From NCBI GenBank assembly GCA_910574475.1, contig CAJTAT010000003.1, forward strand, positions 310,001 through 374,000: a stretch of 64,000 nucleotides of DNA. The letters run 5' to 3'. Within the stretch, counting starts at the first letter, position 1. Each line of letters opens with the position of its first letter. The notes under the pieces were generated by a model, which saw only the letters and a program-made list of their open reading frames with translations, was not told the origin of the DNA and ran no database searches. Source of the stretch: Clostridia bacterium. Its GTDB lineage: Bacteria; Bacillota; Clostridia; Lachnospirales; Lachnospiraceae. Below are positions 8,054 through 17,005 of the stretch, piece by piece. The translations under genes were made by a program, and so were the position numbers.

Positions 8054-9289
8054 TTACTCCACCTTCTTCCACTTTTTATAAGTAAGTAACATACCATAAC
8101 TATCGGTTATACCCTCCCCTAAACATTTTTTGATACAATCCCATACCCCAGCTTTCAACAACACCCCTTTCAAAATAATTTTGAGCGTTTTGGGTGTATA
8201 TTTCTTTGACAATTTCTTAAAAGACAACTTATTCATATCCTTATAAAATATATCACGAGCAGGATGATATGACTGGGATTTATAAATAGCTGGATTACAC
8301 TTCTTTGCCAACTCATAATTTAGTCCCTTATTTATTGAATAAAAATTCTCTTTAACTTCCTCAAATAATCTTTTTCCTTTATTTGAGTTGAGTAGGACCA
8401 TAGACAAACCTTTACTATCATTAAATATGGGATGAATCGTTTCAATATTCCAAAAGTCACCAAGTGTAATATCAGCCCCACTTTTGCCATCTTTAGCCTG
8501 ACATTGATAGCAGGAAGGACGAAGACAAAATACGCTGTTAAACATACGAAAATAGGGGTCTTCAAAATTAAATCTGAAATACTGATGCTCTTGATTGTCC
8601 CAATATTTTGTTTCAAAATCTAGCCAACCATATTTTTTACTTCGGAAATTTACATTTATAATCCTTGATTTTAACTTTTCCTGCAAATACTCTATATACT
8701 TTGCCCATAGTTTTTGTGATGGAACACCATGACAAATAACATCAACACATACTAAATTATCGAAATCTTTATTCAAAAATAATTTCAACCCCTTGATTTG
8801 GCATGGCGTTCCTGAAAACAAAACTTTTTTGCCTTGTTCAAGATATTTTTCCGTCCTCAAATAAATATCTCCTATATTGCTCTGCAAATATTTAGAACCC
8901 CTGATTTTTTTTATGTCTTCATATGATTGAACCACAATATGCTCTGCTAATTTGCAGTTGTTAGACATTGTTACTCCAACTACTACTCCATTTTGATGAA
9001 TAATACATTCTGCAAGGGCAGAAAAAACACCTCCAGATGAACTATTAAACCTAACAACATTATCTTTGTGCTTTACACACCATACATCTATTTTTTCCTT
9101 AAATTGTTTTAGTGAATTTATACACGGACATACACTCTCACATTTTCCACAATCAACACATTTTTTTGTATTTACATATGGATAATAAAAACCTTCTTCA
9201 TCTGTTCGTAGAGATATGCATTTTAAAGGGCATTTCTGAACACAAGAACCACACCCCACACACATAAATTTTTCCTTTATTTTTATCAT
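8054..9289 (-). CDS. FrhB/FdhB-like iron-sulfur protein (F420 hydrogenase beta-subunit family)
   Basis: The protein is about 411 aa. The N-terminus carries two [4Fe-4S] motifs, CVGCGSCVQKCP and CVDCGKCESVCPC (residues ~10-55). FrhB-type domains follow (SSSGGVFSALAECII, FSGTPCQIKGLKLFL, CVDVICHGVPSQKLW, and a CYQCQAKDGKSGADITLGDFW region with further cysteines). These proteins are relatives of the flavin/FeS subunit of F420-reducing hydrogenase and are common in capsule clusters of gut bacteria, often beside polysaccharide pyruvyl transferases as here. The actual reaction is unknown. ATG at 9287-9289 is used; a TTG at 9302-9304 is possible. Confidence 0.85.
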   Translation of the reverse strand: MIKIKEKFMCVGCGSCVQKCPLKCISLRTDEEGFYYPYVNTKKCVDCGKCESVCPCINSLKQFKEKIDVWCVKHKDNVVRFNSSSGGVFSALAECIIHQNGVVVGVTMSNNCKLAEHIVVQSYEDIKKIRGSKYLQSNIGDIYLRTEKYLEQGKKVLFSGTPCQIKGLKLFLNKDFDNLVCVDVICHGVPSQKLWAKYIEYLQEKLKSRIINVNFRSKKYGWLDFETKYWDNQEHQYFRFNFEDPYFRMFNSVFCLRPSCYQCQAKDGKSGADITLGDFWNIETIHPIFNDSKGLSMVLLNSNKGKRLFEEVKENFYSINKGLNYELAKKCNPAIYKSQSYHPARDIFYKDMNKLSFKKLSKKYTPKTLKIILKGVLLKAGVWDCIKKCLGEGITDSYGMLLTYKKWKKVE

Positions 9290-9324
9290 AAATTCTTTTT
9301 TCAAATGATCTATAAATTTTCTAT

Positions 9325-10794
9325 TTATCTTTTTTTTCTTTTTATTACATAATATATTTTCTTTGAAATGCCAAAAAAAGTCTCACATCCCCAGTACACC
9401 ATGAACATCATAATCCCAAAAAATATACATTTTATCCATATATTATCAAGAAATAAAGAAGCTACCAGATACATGATATATACTAACCATATAGTTAATA
9501 TTCTCATATTGAAAAAATATTTTTTATCAACTATTCTTTCTTTAATATAAAAGGGGATAAAAACTATTGTCGTAATAAAATATGCTAATAGATATGCACA
9601 AGAAATCCCAATAGCCCCCCAACGTTTAAAAAGGAAAATACAAATTATAAAACATATTCCCCATAAAAAATTGCTAAAAAAACCAAACCACATATAATTA
9701 TGTTTTATAAGATTTCTTGCAATTCCTTCTTTAAAGGCCAGGAAGCCACAAATCGCACAAATAATGATGATCGAACGATTAAGACTTATATAATCATAAC
9801 TCTGTCCATAGAATATCGTAATAAACCCTGAAAATAACGTAACTCCTGAAGATAAAATAAGTACAATAAACCATGATAGTAGGATATTTACATCTTCTAC
9901 AACATCATCATCTCTCGTTATAATAAATGGTAAAATTACATTCCCAATTGCTGCAGGTAATAATGATATTGCAGATCTCCACTGATTCGCTGCATTAAAA
10001 ACCCCCAAATGATAATATCCATTGGGGGCGTTAATCACAATTGTATTTCCCAGCCATGTAATAGGTATGACAACGATATTCATTAACATAGCTGGTACGG
10101 CAAATTTAAATAACAGACGATATTCTGATAGGCAAGTTCTATAAGTAATAAAAATCATATTTTTTTTACATGATTTTTTAATAAATATATTTGCTAATAT
10201 AAATGCTACTATTCCCACAAGGCCATATCCTGTCACTAATCCGTTAACACCAAAAAATAATGTAAGAATAATAAATACATGTAAAGACACAATGCCTTGT
10301 ATAATAGCAACTCTAGCAACAGCCTTAAAATCCTCAAAACCCGCCAAAATACTATTTTGGATTGTATTAAGGGTATTGAATATTAACATAAGAGTTGATA
10401 ACTTAAGGCCAAGAGAAAGGGTTTTATTGTTTAAGGTATGTTCTGCAAGCCAATCACTCCCTAATATTAAAGCTATTGAAAAAATTAGAGAAGAAATAAA
10501 CGCAACTGAAAAGGCCATTGCAATCACATTTCCACACCTTTTTTTATGATTCTCTTTGAATTCAACTACAAACCGTGTCGCAGTTGTGCCCAATCCCAAT
10601 GCTGCAAAAGTAGAGAACATTCCTACCGTATTATATATCATACCAAACTCACCGTTACGATCTGCTCCAAGAAGACGTGCTGTCAATATTGATGCAAGCA
10701 TCACCAACATTTTACTCCCTATAGAGCCAAATACGTTCCAGAATATACCCCACTTAAGCTTTGATGTTGTATTGTTTATAGTTACTTCATTCAT
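9325..10794 (-). CDS. Wzx-like polysaccharide flippase (MOP superfamily)
   Basis: The 489-aa integral membrane protein has about 12-14 hydrophobic helices. The N-terminal KLKWGIFWNVFGSIGSKMLV, LASILTARLLGADRNGEFGM pattern is typical of O-antigen/teichoic-acid flippases of the MOP superfamily. It should move the undecaprenyl-linked repeat unit to the outer face before polymerisation. Its ATG overlaps the stop of the upstream pyruvyl transferase gene (TAATG), so the two are coupled. Confidence 0.85.
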   Translation of the reverse strand: MNEVTINNTTSKLKWGIFWNVFGSIGSKMLVMLASILTARLLGADRNGEFGMIYNTVGMFSTFAALGLGTTATRFVVEFKENHKKRCGNVIAMAFSVAFISSLIFSIALILGSDWLAEHTLNNKTLSLGLKLSTLMLIFNTLNTIQNSILAGFEDFKAVARVAIIQGIVSLHVFIILTLFFGVNGLVTGYGLVGIVAFILANIFIKKSCKKNMIFITYRTCLSEYRLLFKFAVPAMLMNIVVIPITWLGNTIVINAPNGYYHLGVFNAANQWRSAISLLPAAIGNVILPFIITRDDDVVEDVNILLSWFIVLILSSGVTLFSGFITIFYGQSYDYISLNRSIIIICAICGFLAFKEGIARNLIKHNYMWFGFFSNFLWGICFIICIFLFKRWGAIGISCAYLLAYFITTIVFIPFYIKERIVDKKYFFNMRILTIWLVYIMYLVASLFLDNIWIKCIFFGIMMFMVYWGCETFFGISKKIYYVIKRKKR

Positions 10795-12002
10795 TACTTT
10801 TCTTCCTTGCATCTGCGAATATACTCTTCATATTTTTCAAATGCTATCTGCTGGCAATTTGAAATTTGTGCTTTCAGTATATCCAAATTTTCTAGCATTT
10901 CTAAAACCTTCTTTACAAGTTCCTCCTCAGCGTTACATAATGACACACACCATTTTCTATTGCCATATACAAGTTCCGCCATTCCCAAGGCTTTATTACT
11001 ATAAACTAAAAACAATGCTGGGGTGTTTACAGTAATAGCATTTACAGCACAATGCATCCTTGCACAAACTGCAATTATGCATTGTTTCAAATAACCTTTT
11101 GCATCTAGAAAAGATTTTGGCTTAACAAACACTGAATTTTGTTTTACTTGTTTAGGTAGTTTTTCAAATACCCTACTCAAAAAAAGTATGTCATCATCCG
11201 ACTTTTCCATTGAATTTATTACATGAGGTATAAACATATATGGTTTATTTGTTTTTAAATATAATGTAGTAAGCAAAGTAGCTAGCTTTGAAATTTGTTC
11301 TTCATCAACAGTTCCAAATAATTCACGCAATGAAAATTCACTCAAATTAATTCCTATAAACTTTTTTTCTGTTTGAATATTTTTTTCTGGATCTGGCACT
11401 AAAAAAGCTGGATCTGGAAGCATTACAACATTATTTGTTATACTCAGACTTTTGAGATAGTCAACAGATACATGTTCTCTGCAAATAATGGTATTCACCT
11501 TTTTTAAATGTTCGACATAATAAAAAAGAGCTTTATTATATTCACCAAAAGGACCAATGGAAGCGCCATAAATAATAATAGATTTTCCTCTTTTTATCGC
11601 TTTATTACCAAATTCTACAAGATAATTAACATACCTATACCTTTTTCTTCTTCTGAGATATGCAGGTAAAGTATAGAGGTCTCCTCCTACAAGTATCATA
11701 ATATCAGATTCTTTAATAATCTGTTTGAATTCAGTTCTAAAAAACAGAACTTTTTGAATTTGTAATATATCTACTGCTTTAGAAATACATTTTGTTGCAA
11801 AATTTGTTCTATTATCTATATTTTTTATAAAAATCCCAAGATCATCTGCTATTTTTATATCATCATGATAATTTCTCGAATAATATACTATAATACATTT
11901 ATCACCAAATAATCGTCTAACAAAACTTACGGTTCCTCTCAGAATTGCTTCACAACCAAAATTATAAAGACCAGATATTCCGTATATGGCTATCTTTTTC
12001 AC
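10794..12002 (-). CDS. Polysaccharide pyruvyl transferase family protein
   Basis: The protein is 402 aa with a GTG start (12000-12002), 6 nt after GGAGG. It belongs to the PS_pyruv_trans family (CsaB/EpsI/WcaK type): N-terminal IAIYGISGLYNFGCEAILRG, central ILVGGDLYTLP and IIYGASIGPFG, C-terminal FDAKGYLKQC-like and CARMHCAVNAITVNTPALF. Members transfer pyruvate from PEP to form a ketal on a glycan sugar, although several relatives in capsule loci are uncharacterised. It is paired with the FrhB-like gene and the flippase. Confidence 0.85.
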   Translation of the reverse strand: MKKIAIYGISGLYNFGCEAILRGTVSFVRRLFGDKCIIVYYSRNYHDDIKIADDLGIFIKNIDNRTNFATKCISKAVDILQIQKVLFFRTEFKQIIKESDIMILVGGDLYTLPAYLRRRKRYRYVNYLVEFGNKAIKRGKSIIIYGASIGPFGEYNKALFYYVEHLKKVNTIICREHVSVDYLKSLSITNNVVMLPDPAFLVPDPEKNIQTEKKFIGINLSEFSLRELFGTVDEEQISKLATLLTTLYLKTNKPYMFIPHVINSMEKSDDDILFLSRVFEKLPKQVKQNSVFVKPKSFLDAKGYLKQCIIAVCARMHCAVNAITVNTPALFLVYSNKALGMAELVYGNRKWCVSLCNAEEELVKKVLEMLENLDILKAQISNCQQIAFEKYEEYIRRCKEEK

Positions 12003-12032
12003 ATAATCCCTCCATAATCAAAAACCAACCAA

Positions 12033-13127
12033 TTATATACCCATAATATTCTTTATATTTTTTATTCTTTCTCCACAATCAACAGCTTCATAAAACTTTT
12101 TTGCATTTAATGAGTATTCGTCATGTTGATTTAATATATCTTTCAATGCTTCCACAACTATATCAACTTTTTTAAATTCCACACATTTACCAGCTTTATA
12201 TATACCAACGGTTTCCGTTAGCCCTAAATTTTCTGATGTAATCATTGGAATACCAAAGGAAGCATATTCATATATCTTGTTGGGTGCACAAAATTGATTA
12301 TTTAAATTAGAATCATCATAAATAGCTATACCAATATGTGCATATTTTGTAATCTCAAGATGTTCTGGTGCTGGGATATAGCCTAAAAACAATGTCTTCT
12401 CATATATACTCTTAATCCTTTTTTCATAATCTTCCTCTGACTTTCCCAAAATCACAAGCACCAAGTTTTTATCAGCAATTATCTTTAATGCCAGAGCAAT
12501 ATTATCAATTGGCCTATCTGATTGTACCAGTCCTTGATAAATAATAAGCTTGTTGTCGCCATATTTAGTTTTTAACAAATCCCATTTTTTATACTCACCT
12601 ATTCCTTTATTTTCTATTAAATAAGGTTTATTAGGAATAACATGAGGTACACTTTTAAGTGAGTATCTGTCTTTCATTATCACTGCTCTATGTTTTTCAC
12701 AACAAATTACCTGTTCAGCATAAGGAATTATTCTTGCTACAAGTTTATCATGTAATGAATTTAATTCATATAATTCCAATACAGTTAATACAAACCTATA
12801 ATGGCAAATACTTTTTCCAATAGTCATTGCTGATTCACAATTGCCGAACCATAGAACGGTATTTTTAGATATTTTAGATATCACTTTTTTAACCTCTGAT
12901 GTGTAAGATATAAAATTCCAATAACTATCAAAAACACTTTTACTTTCTCTATCTGACTTAAACGTATAGTTTTCTATATTTCTTTTTTTTAAGAGTTCAT
13001 TTATATATTCAGAATTCTTACCATGATATACTACTAGATCTACCCCTAAATCATGTAAGAAGAGTACTTGTGCAAGACATGGGGGGTAGAACTGGAATCC
13101 CTTTTTTAATATATAAACTACCTTCAA
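12033..13127 (-). CDS. Glycosyltransferase, GT4-like
   Basis: The 364-aa protein starts with TTG (13125-13127), 8 nt after a perfect GGAGG. It has the two-domain GT-B layout: N-terminal MKVVYILKKGFQFYPPCLAQ, then LIIYQGLVQSDRPIDNIALA and LVILGKSEEDYEKRI, and the acidic nucleotide-sugar region APNKIYEYASFGIPMITSEN. The latter corresponds to the EX7E-type motif of GT4, with the first Glu not obvious. It probably adds one sugar of the repeat unit on the cytoplasmic face. The donor cannot be told from sequence. Confidence 0.8.
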   Translation of the reverse strand: MKVVYILKKGFQFYPPCLAQVLFLHDLGVDLVVYHGKNSEYINELLKKRNIENYTFKSDRESKSVFDSYWNFISYTSEVKKVISKISKNTVLWFGNCESAMTIGKSICHYRFVLTVLELYELNSLHDKLVARIIPYAEQVICCEKHRAVIMKDRYSLKSVPHVIPNKPYLIENKGIGEYKKWDLLKTKYGDNKLIIYQGLVQSDRPIDNIALALKIIADKNLVLVILGKSEEDYEKRIKSIYEKTLFLGYIPAPEHLEITKYAHIGIAIYDDSNLNNQFCAPNKIYEYASFGIPMITSENLGLTETVGIYKAGKCVEFKKVDIVVEALKDILNQHDEYSLNAKKFYEAVDCGERIKNIKNIMGI

Positions 13128-13165
13128 CTTAATATCCTCCGCAAATAAATAAGAAATGAACAGTT

Positions 13166-14440
13166 TTATTTCAGGACTATTCTAACTTTTTGTATTTCTT
13201 TAAAATCTGATTCACTAATTTTATTTAGATTCATAATGACTCCCAAAAATAAGAATATTATAAAAACCTGTTGTGGTTGGTGAAGCACATTGCCAGAAAC
13301 CCCATATATTGCCAGTAAGAGGAGTGCCAAAACCGAAATAATGCTATACATCATTTTATGTTTCTCTTTATTTTTTCTGAATAACATCACTTCCCCTATT
13401 CCTCTAAAAACAGTTCCCAAAATGGCAGATAGATACAACAATGCACCAATCATTCCTGTTTCAGCCAGAAGTTGAAAGTATGCATTATGTGCTCCTGCAA
13501 AATCGACTGCAACCTTTTTTATACCTGACATATTAAATACAATGTCAAAACTATTTAGCCCTTGTCCAAAAAGTTGGTCCTTTCTAAACATTTTTAATGC
13601 TAATTCCCAATAATGTTCTCTTGAAGACAATTGAATCATATTTCCTTGTCCTTTTGTCAATATATTGCTTATCAATTCCAAAATTGTGTTTGACTGCCAA
13701 ATTAACAAAAAGATAAGTATACCTAGTGTAACAAATCTTACTAGGTTCTTTTGTTTATAGCTCCCAAATAACCAAAATATGAAAAGTAATGCAGGAACAA
13801 TTAGAATAAAACTTCTTTTTCCTGTTAAAATTACAGAGTAATACATTACAGCACCTAAAAGAAAATTTATTATCTTTTCGTGCTTTTTTAAATTAAACTC
13901 TACAAAACAAATGATACATCCCAGTGAAAGTATAAGCCCAGAAAAACTAACTTCATAAAATAATCCAGAATACTGATGACATACAATTCCTAAATGACAT
14001 AGCATATCATATTGATTTGAGTAAAAAAACCACCTACTGGCGAAATCATAAAATAGTTTAGGTAGATACACTTGCAGTAATATACTTGCTGCTAAAATGA
14101 TTGCTATTATTTTAAATAATTTTATTGTAAACTGAATTTCTTTTGCATTAATCTCCCTAAGCATCACGAAAAGTCCTCCGCTAAAAAGAATAATGTACAA
14201 AAATGACTTTGGTATATTCAGTAAACTATTTAAACATAAATATAGTAATAGCATAGGCCAAATAGGTGAACATGATTTAACATTTATACGAATTAGTCCA
14301 GTAAATAGGCACAATACAAACAGGAAGGTAAAGCAACAAATCAAGGCCATACAACCATGATAACCAGCAAAAGCTCCTGTATAAGAAATTGTAATGAATA
14401 TGACAAAAAGGGTTATCATTCTATTGACTTGAATCTTCAT
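13166..14440 (-). CDS. Wzy-like polymerase / O-antigen ligase family membrane protein
   Basis: The 424-aa protein has about 10-12 membrane segments and a longer external loop around residues 265-330. That loop carries the signature common to Wzy/WaaL proteins (YWELALKMFRKDQLFGQGLN, FAGAHNAYFQLLAETG). It probably joins flipped repeat units into polymer at the outer membrane leaflet. Together with the Wzx-like flippase it indicates a Wzx/Wzy-type pathway. Confidence 0.8.
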   Translation of the reverse strand: MKIQVNRMITLFVIFITISYTGAFAGYHGCMALICCFTFLFVLCLFTGLIRINVKSCSPIWPMLLLYLCLNSLLNIPKSFLYIILFSGGLFVMLREINAKEIQFTIKLFKIIAIILAASILLQVYLPKLFYDFASRWFFYSNQYDMLCHLGIVCHQYSGLFYEVSFSGLILSLGCIICFVEFNLKKHEKIINFLLGAVMYYSVILTGKRSFILIVPALLFIFWLFGSYKQKNLVRFVTLGILIFLLIWQSNTILELISNILTKGQGNMIQLSSREHYWELALKMFRKDQLFGQGLNSFDIVFNMSGIKKVAVDFAGAHNAYFQLLAETGMIGALLYLSAILGTVFRGIGEVMLFRKNKEKHKMMYSIISVLALLLLAIYGVSGNVLHQPQQVFIIFLFLGVIMNLNKISESDFKEIQKVRIVLK

Positions 14441-14458
14441 AGATCTATTTCTTCCCTT

Positions 14459-14899
14459 CTAGTGTTGTATTATCCTTGCTGGTATTCCAACTGCTGTTGA
14501 ATTACTTGGAACATCTGTAAGCACCACAGCATTTGCCCCAATATTGCAATTATCACCTACAATAATATTTCCCAAAATAACAGCACCTGAACCCAGCACG
14601 CAATTCTTTCCAATTTTAGGTCCATTTGCGTTTCCGATAGTAACATGTTGGTAAATTGTTGTATTAGCGCCAACAATAGAATTTTGGTGAATAACTATTC
14701 CCGTACTATGGGGCATAACAACACCTTCTTCCAGAATTGTTGTTGGTGGAATCGAGCAGTTAAAAAGGATAAAATTTAATCGATACAAAATCTTTGCGCT
14801 TATATGCAAATGGTGTGTATAAAGCCATCTTTCTTTTCTATATATCTTTATTGCAATACCTGGATTGACTTTTTCTTTTGACCTCCTAAATATTTGCAT
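14459..14899 (-). CDS. Serine acetyltransferase-like hexapeptide acetyltransferase
   Basis: The 146-aa protein belongs to the CysE-like branch of hexapeptide acetyltransferases found in capsule loci. Repeats run from about residue 58 (EEGVVMPHSTGIVIHQNSIV, GANTTIYQHVTIGNANGPKI, NCVLGSGAVILGNIIVGDNC, NIGANAVVLTDVPSNST), ending AVGIPARIIQH. It lacks the N-terminal domain of true CysE, so glycan O-acetylation is more likely than cysteine synthesis. The ribosome binding site is GGAAGGATG. Confidence 0.8.
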   Translation of the reverse strand: MQIFRRSKEKVNPGIAIKIYRKERWLYTHHLHISAKILYRLNFILFNCSIPPTTILEEGVVMPHSTGIVIHQNSIVGANTTIYQHVTIGNANGPKIGKNCVLGSGAVILGNIIVGDNCNIGANAVVLTDVPSNSTAVGIPARIIQH

Positions 14900-14915
14900 G
14901 CTTATTTCATCCTTC

Positions 14916-16034
14916 CTATACTATTAGCATTTCCAGGTAAAGTCTCTCTACCCTTCTTGCTTCCGTTTTTATATTAAACACAGAATCTACAAGTTTTACA
15001 GATATATCCTGACGCTCTGATTCACTTTTAGCCTCAAAGCTATTTAATTTTTCAATCCAGAGAGCTCTATCTAACGGCAGATACGTAAGTCCGCCTATAT
15101 TCGCTTGCTCGGTTATCGTATGTGATAGCAAACAGGGTAGTCCACATACTTGTGCCTCAATTGATACAACAGGAAGCCCTTCTTTTATAGAAGGTAAAAG
15201 AAAAATATCAGCTGCATTTAAAAAATCATTTACTTGAGCAGAGAATCCAACAAAAATACAATACTTGGATAAACCTATCTTATATAACTTTTCTTCCAAT
15301 TTTAATTTCCAAGGTCCATCACCGACAAATAAAAATCGCCAAGTTTCATCTTGTTTGACTACTTGACGTATAACTTCTAATAAAAATTTCAAGTTTTTTA
15401 TTGGACTAAAATTTGATATATGACATGCAACTTTGCAGTCTTCAATGTTATATTTATTTCTAACTTTGTTTCGAATTTCTTTGTTAAATTGTTTATCCTC
15501 TATGTCTATAGCATTTCTAATCCATTGACTATTTGATTTAGCATAAAATCTCTTCCCAAATAAAAATTTTCCTGCTTCTTCTGAGCAAAACCAATGATGT
15601 GTTGTAAAAAATCCTAATCTGGCAACTAATATTGAATTTAAAATTCTCTTAATTGGATTATCTGAAAACATCGTAGAATGGCTGTGAACAATTATATTTT
15701 TGATCCCATTTTTTTTCGCATAACGAATTGTCATCTCTGCTATCGTTGGCGAGTGTAAATGTACAGCAATATAATCACTACTATGTCTTTCAAAAAATCT
15801 TTTACTATTTCTACACGCAATTACCAAGGATTGCATTGATAAAGGATTTCCAATATAGGTTACTTTCCCACCATATTGTATTATTTCACTCTCATAGGAT
15901 TTTTTCGTATGGTTCGATACTAGAAAATCAAATTGAACTTGTTGTCTGTTAATATTTCTATATATATTTAAAACAATTGAAGAAACTCCAGAGCTTACTG
16001 CAATATTATCCATAATTTGTAATATACGTATCAT
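14916..16034 (-). CDS. Glycosyltransferase family 4 (EpsF-like)
   Basis: The 372-aa GT-B glycosyltransferase starts MIRILQIMDNIAVSSGVSSI and has HLHSPTIAEMTIRYAKKNGI, VIVHSHSTMFSDNPIKR-type residues, and the GT4 core VACHISNFSPIKNLKFLLEV, WRFLFVGDGPWKLKL, FLLPSIKEGLPVVSIEAQVC with the EGLP..IEA (EX7E) motif. It should add a sugar with retention during repeat-unit assembly. Closely similar proteins are annotated EpsF in exopolysaccharide loci. Confidence 0.85.
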   Translation of the reverse strand: MIRILQIMDNIAVSSGVSSIVLNIYRNINRQQVQFDFLVSNHTKKSYESEIIQYGGKVTYIGNPLSMQSLVIACRNSKRFFERHSSDYIAVHLHSPTIAEMTIRYAKKNGIKNIIVHSHSTMFSDNPIKRILNSILVARLGFFTTHHWFCSEEAGKFLFGKRFYAKSNSQWIRNAIDIEDKQFNKEIRNKVRNKYNIEDCKVACHISNFSPIKNLKFLLEVIRQVVKQDETWRFLFVGDGPWKLKLEEKLYKIGLSKYCIFVGFSAQVNDFLNAADIFLLPSIKEGLPVVSIEAQVCGLPCLLSHTITEQANIGGLTYLPLDRALWIEKLNSFEAKSESERQDISVKLVDSVFNIKTEARRVERLYLEMLIV

Positions 16035-16061
16035 CTTTTACACCATATATTTTTATATCTA

Positions 16062-16814
16062 TCATTTAATTCTTAGAATTTTAATTACACACCAATATGC
16101 TATATGAAATATACTCCTTAAAATACTTAAATGTTCAATATCTCGATATAAAATCCAATGATATTTAATTAATTTTAATTTATTACTTGAGATAGAATTC
16201 TGGCGAATACGGTATCGCATCAATACGTTTCTCATACCATATATATATTCCTCCTTTTTAAGCATTTGTAGCCAAAGTGCATCATCATTTCTTTTTCGAA
16301 TATTTGGTACTTCAAACTTTCCCATCTTTTTTACACTATACATGACTGTAGAATTGCCTATAGGGCAGTCTAAAAGTACCCTGTTGTAATTAACTTTTGG
16401 TACTGTTTTGACAATTCGATTTAGAAGCTTTCCTTCCTCATCAATTTGCTCATACGCTGTACATGTAAAAGCTACATCATGCTGTTTCATAAAAGTAAGT
16501 TGTTTCTCTAATTTATCTGAAATCCATAAATCATCTGAGTCCAAAAATGCTATATATTCCCCTTGAGCTAACTGCATCGCTCTAGTTCTTGCCTTTGCCG
16601 CGCCAGATTGAGAAATCATACAATAATATTTAATTCTTTTATCATTTTTTGAGTACTTTTCTACAATTTCTTTGGTATTATCCGTAGAACAGTCATCCAC
16701 AATAATCATTTCCCAACTTATATATGTCTGTGATTGAACAGAATCTATGGTCTCACCTATGAATTCTGCGCAGTTATATGTTGGCGTAATAATAGAGACC
16801 AAACCAGCTTCCAT
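16062..16814 (-). CDS. Glycosyltransferase family 2
   Basis: The 250-aa GT-A fold protein has N-terminal VSIITPTYNCAEFIGETIDS, WEMIIVDDCSTDNTKEIVEK and the DXD-like metal site in YIAFLDSDDLWISDKLEKQ. The C-terminal part (WLQMLKKEEYIYGMRNVLMR, YRIRQNSIS) is typical of inverting bacterial GT2 enzymes. The gene is preceded by GGAGAATAGAGT. It adds a sugar with inversion; donor unknown. The 190-bp gap before it (16815-17005) has no convincing gene. Confidence 0.85.
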   Translation of the reverse strand: MEAGLVSIITPTYNCAEFIGETIDSVQSQTYISWEMIIVDDCSTDNTKEIVEKYSKNDKRIKYYCMISQSGAAKARTRAMQLAQGEYIAFLDSDDLWISDKLEKQLTFMKQHDVAFTCTAYEQIDEEGKLLNRIVKTVPKVNYNRVLLDCPIGNSTVMYSVKKMGKFEVPNIRKRNDDALWLQMLKKEEYIYGMRNVLMRYRIRQNSISSNKLKLIKYHWILYRDIEHLSILRSIFHIAYWCVIKILRIK

Positions 16815-17005
16815 ACTCTATTCTCCTGCAACTTTTGTATTTTATTTTCAGACAAAATAATAGGGACGGAACCTCCATCCCTTGACACTAAAACTGACTG
16901 TAAATATATACTGGAGCCTGGGATATATCTGTATTCAACAGGTATAACAGTATCGCCGTGCAAATCAGGCATGTTCCCAATAAGTACCCTACAGTCTGAG
17001 CTTTT

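Noticed and set aside
8332-8616. 94-codon second frame inside the FrhB-like gene
   Set aside because: Lies entirely inside a protein with strong iron-sulfur motifs and shows no own start signals.
16757-16972. 71-codon minus-strand frame between dltD and the GT2 gene
   Set aside because: It overlaps the well-supported GT2 start region in another frame, matches no family I know, and has weak start signals.
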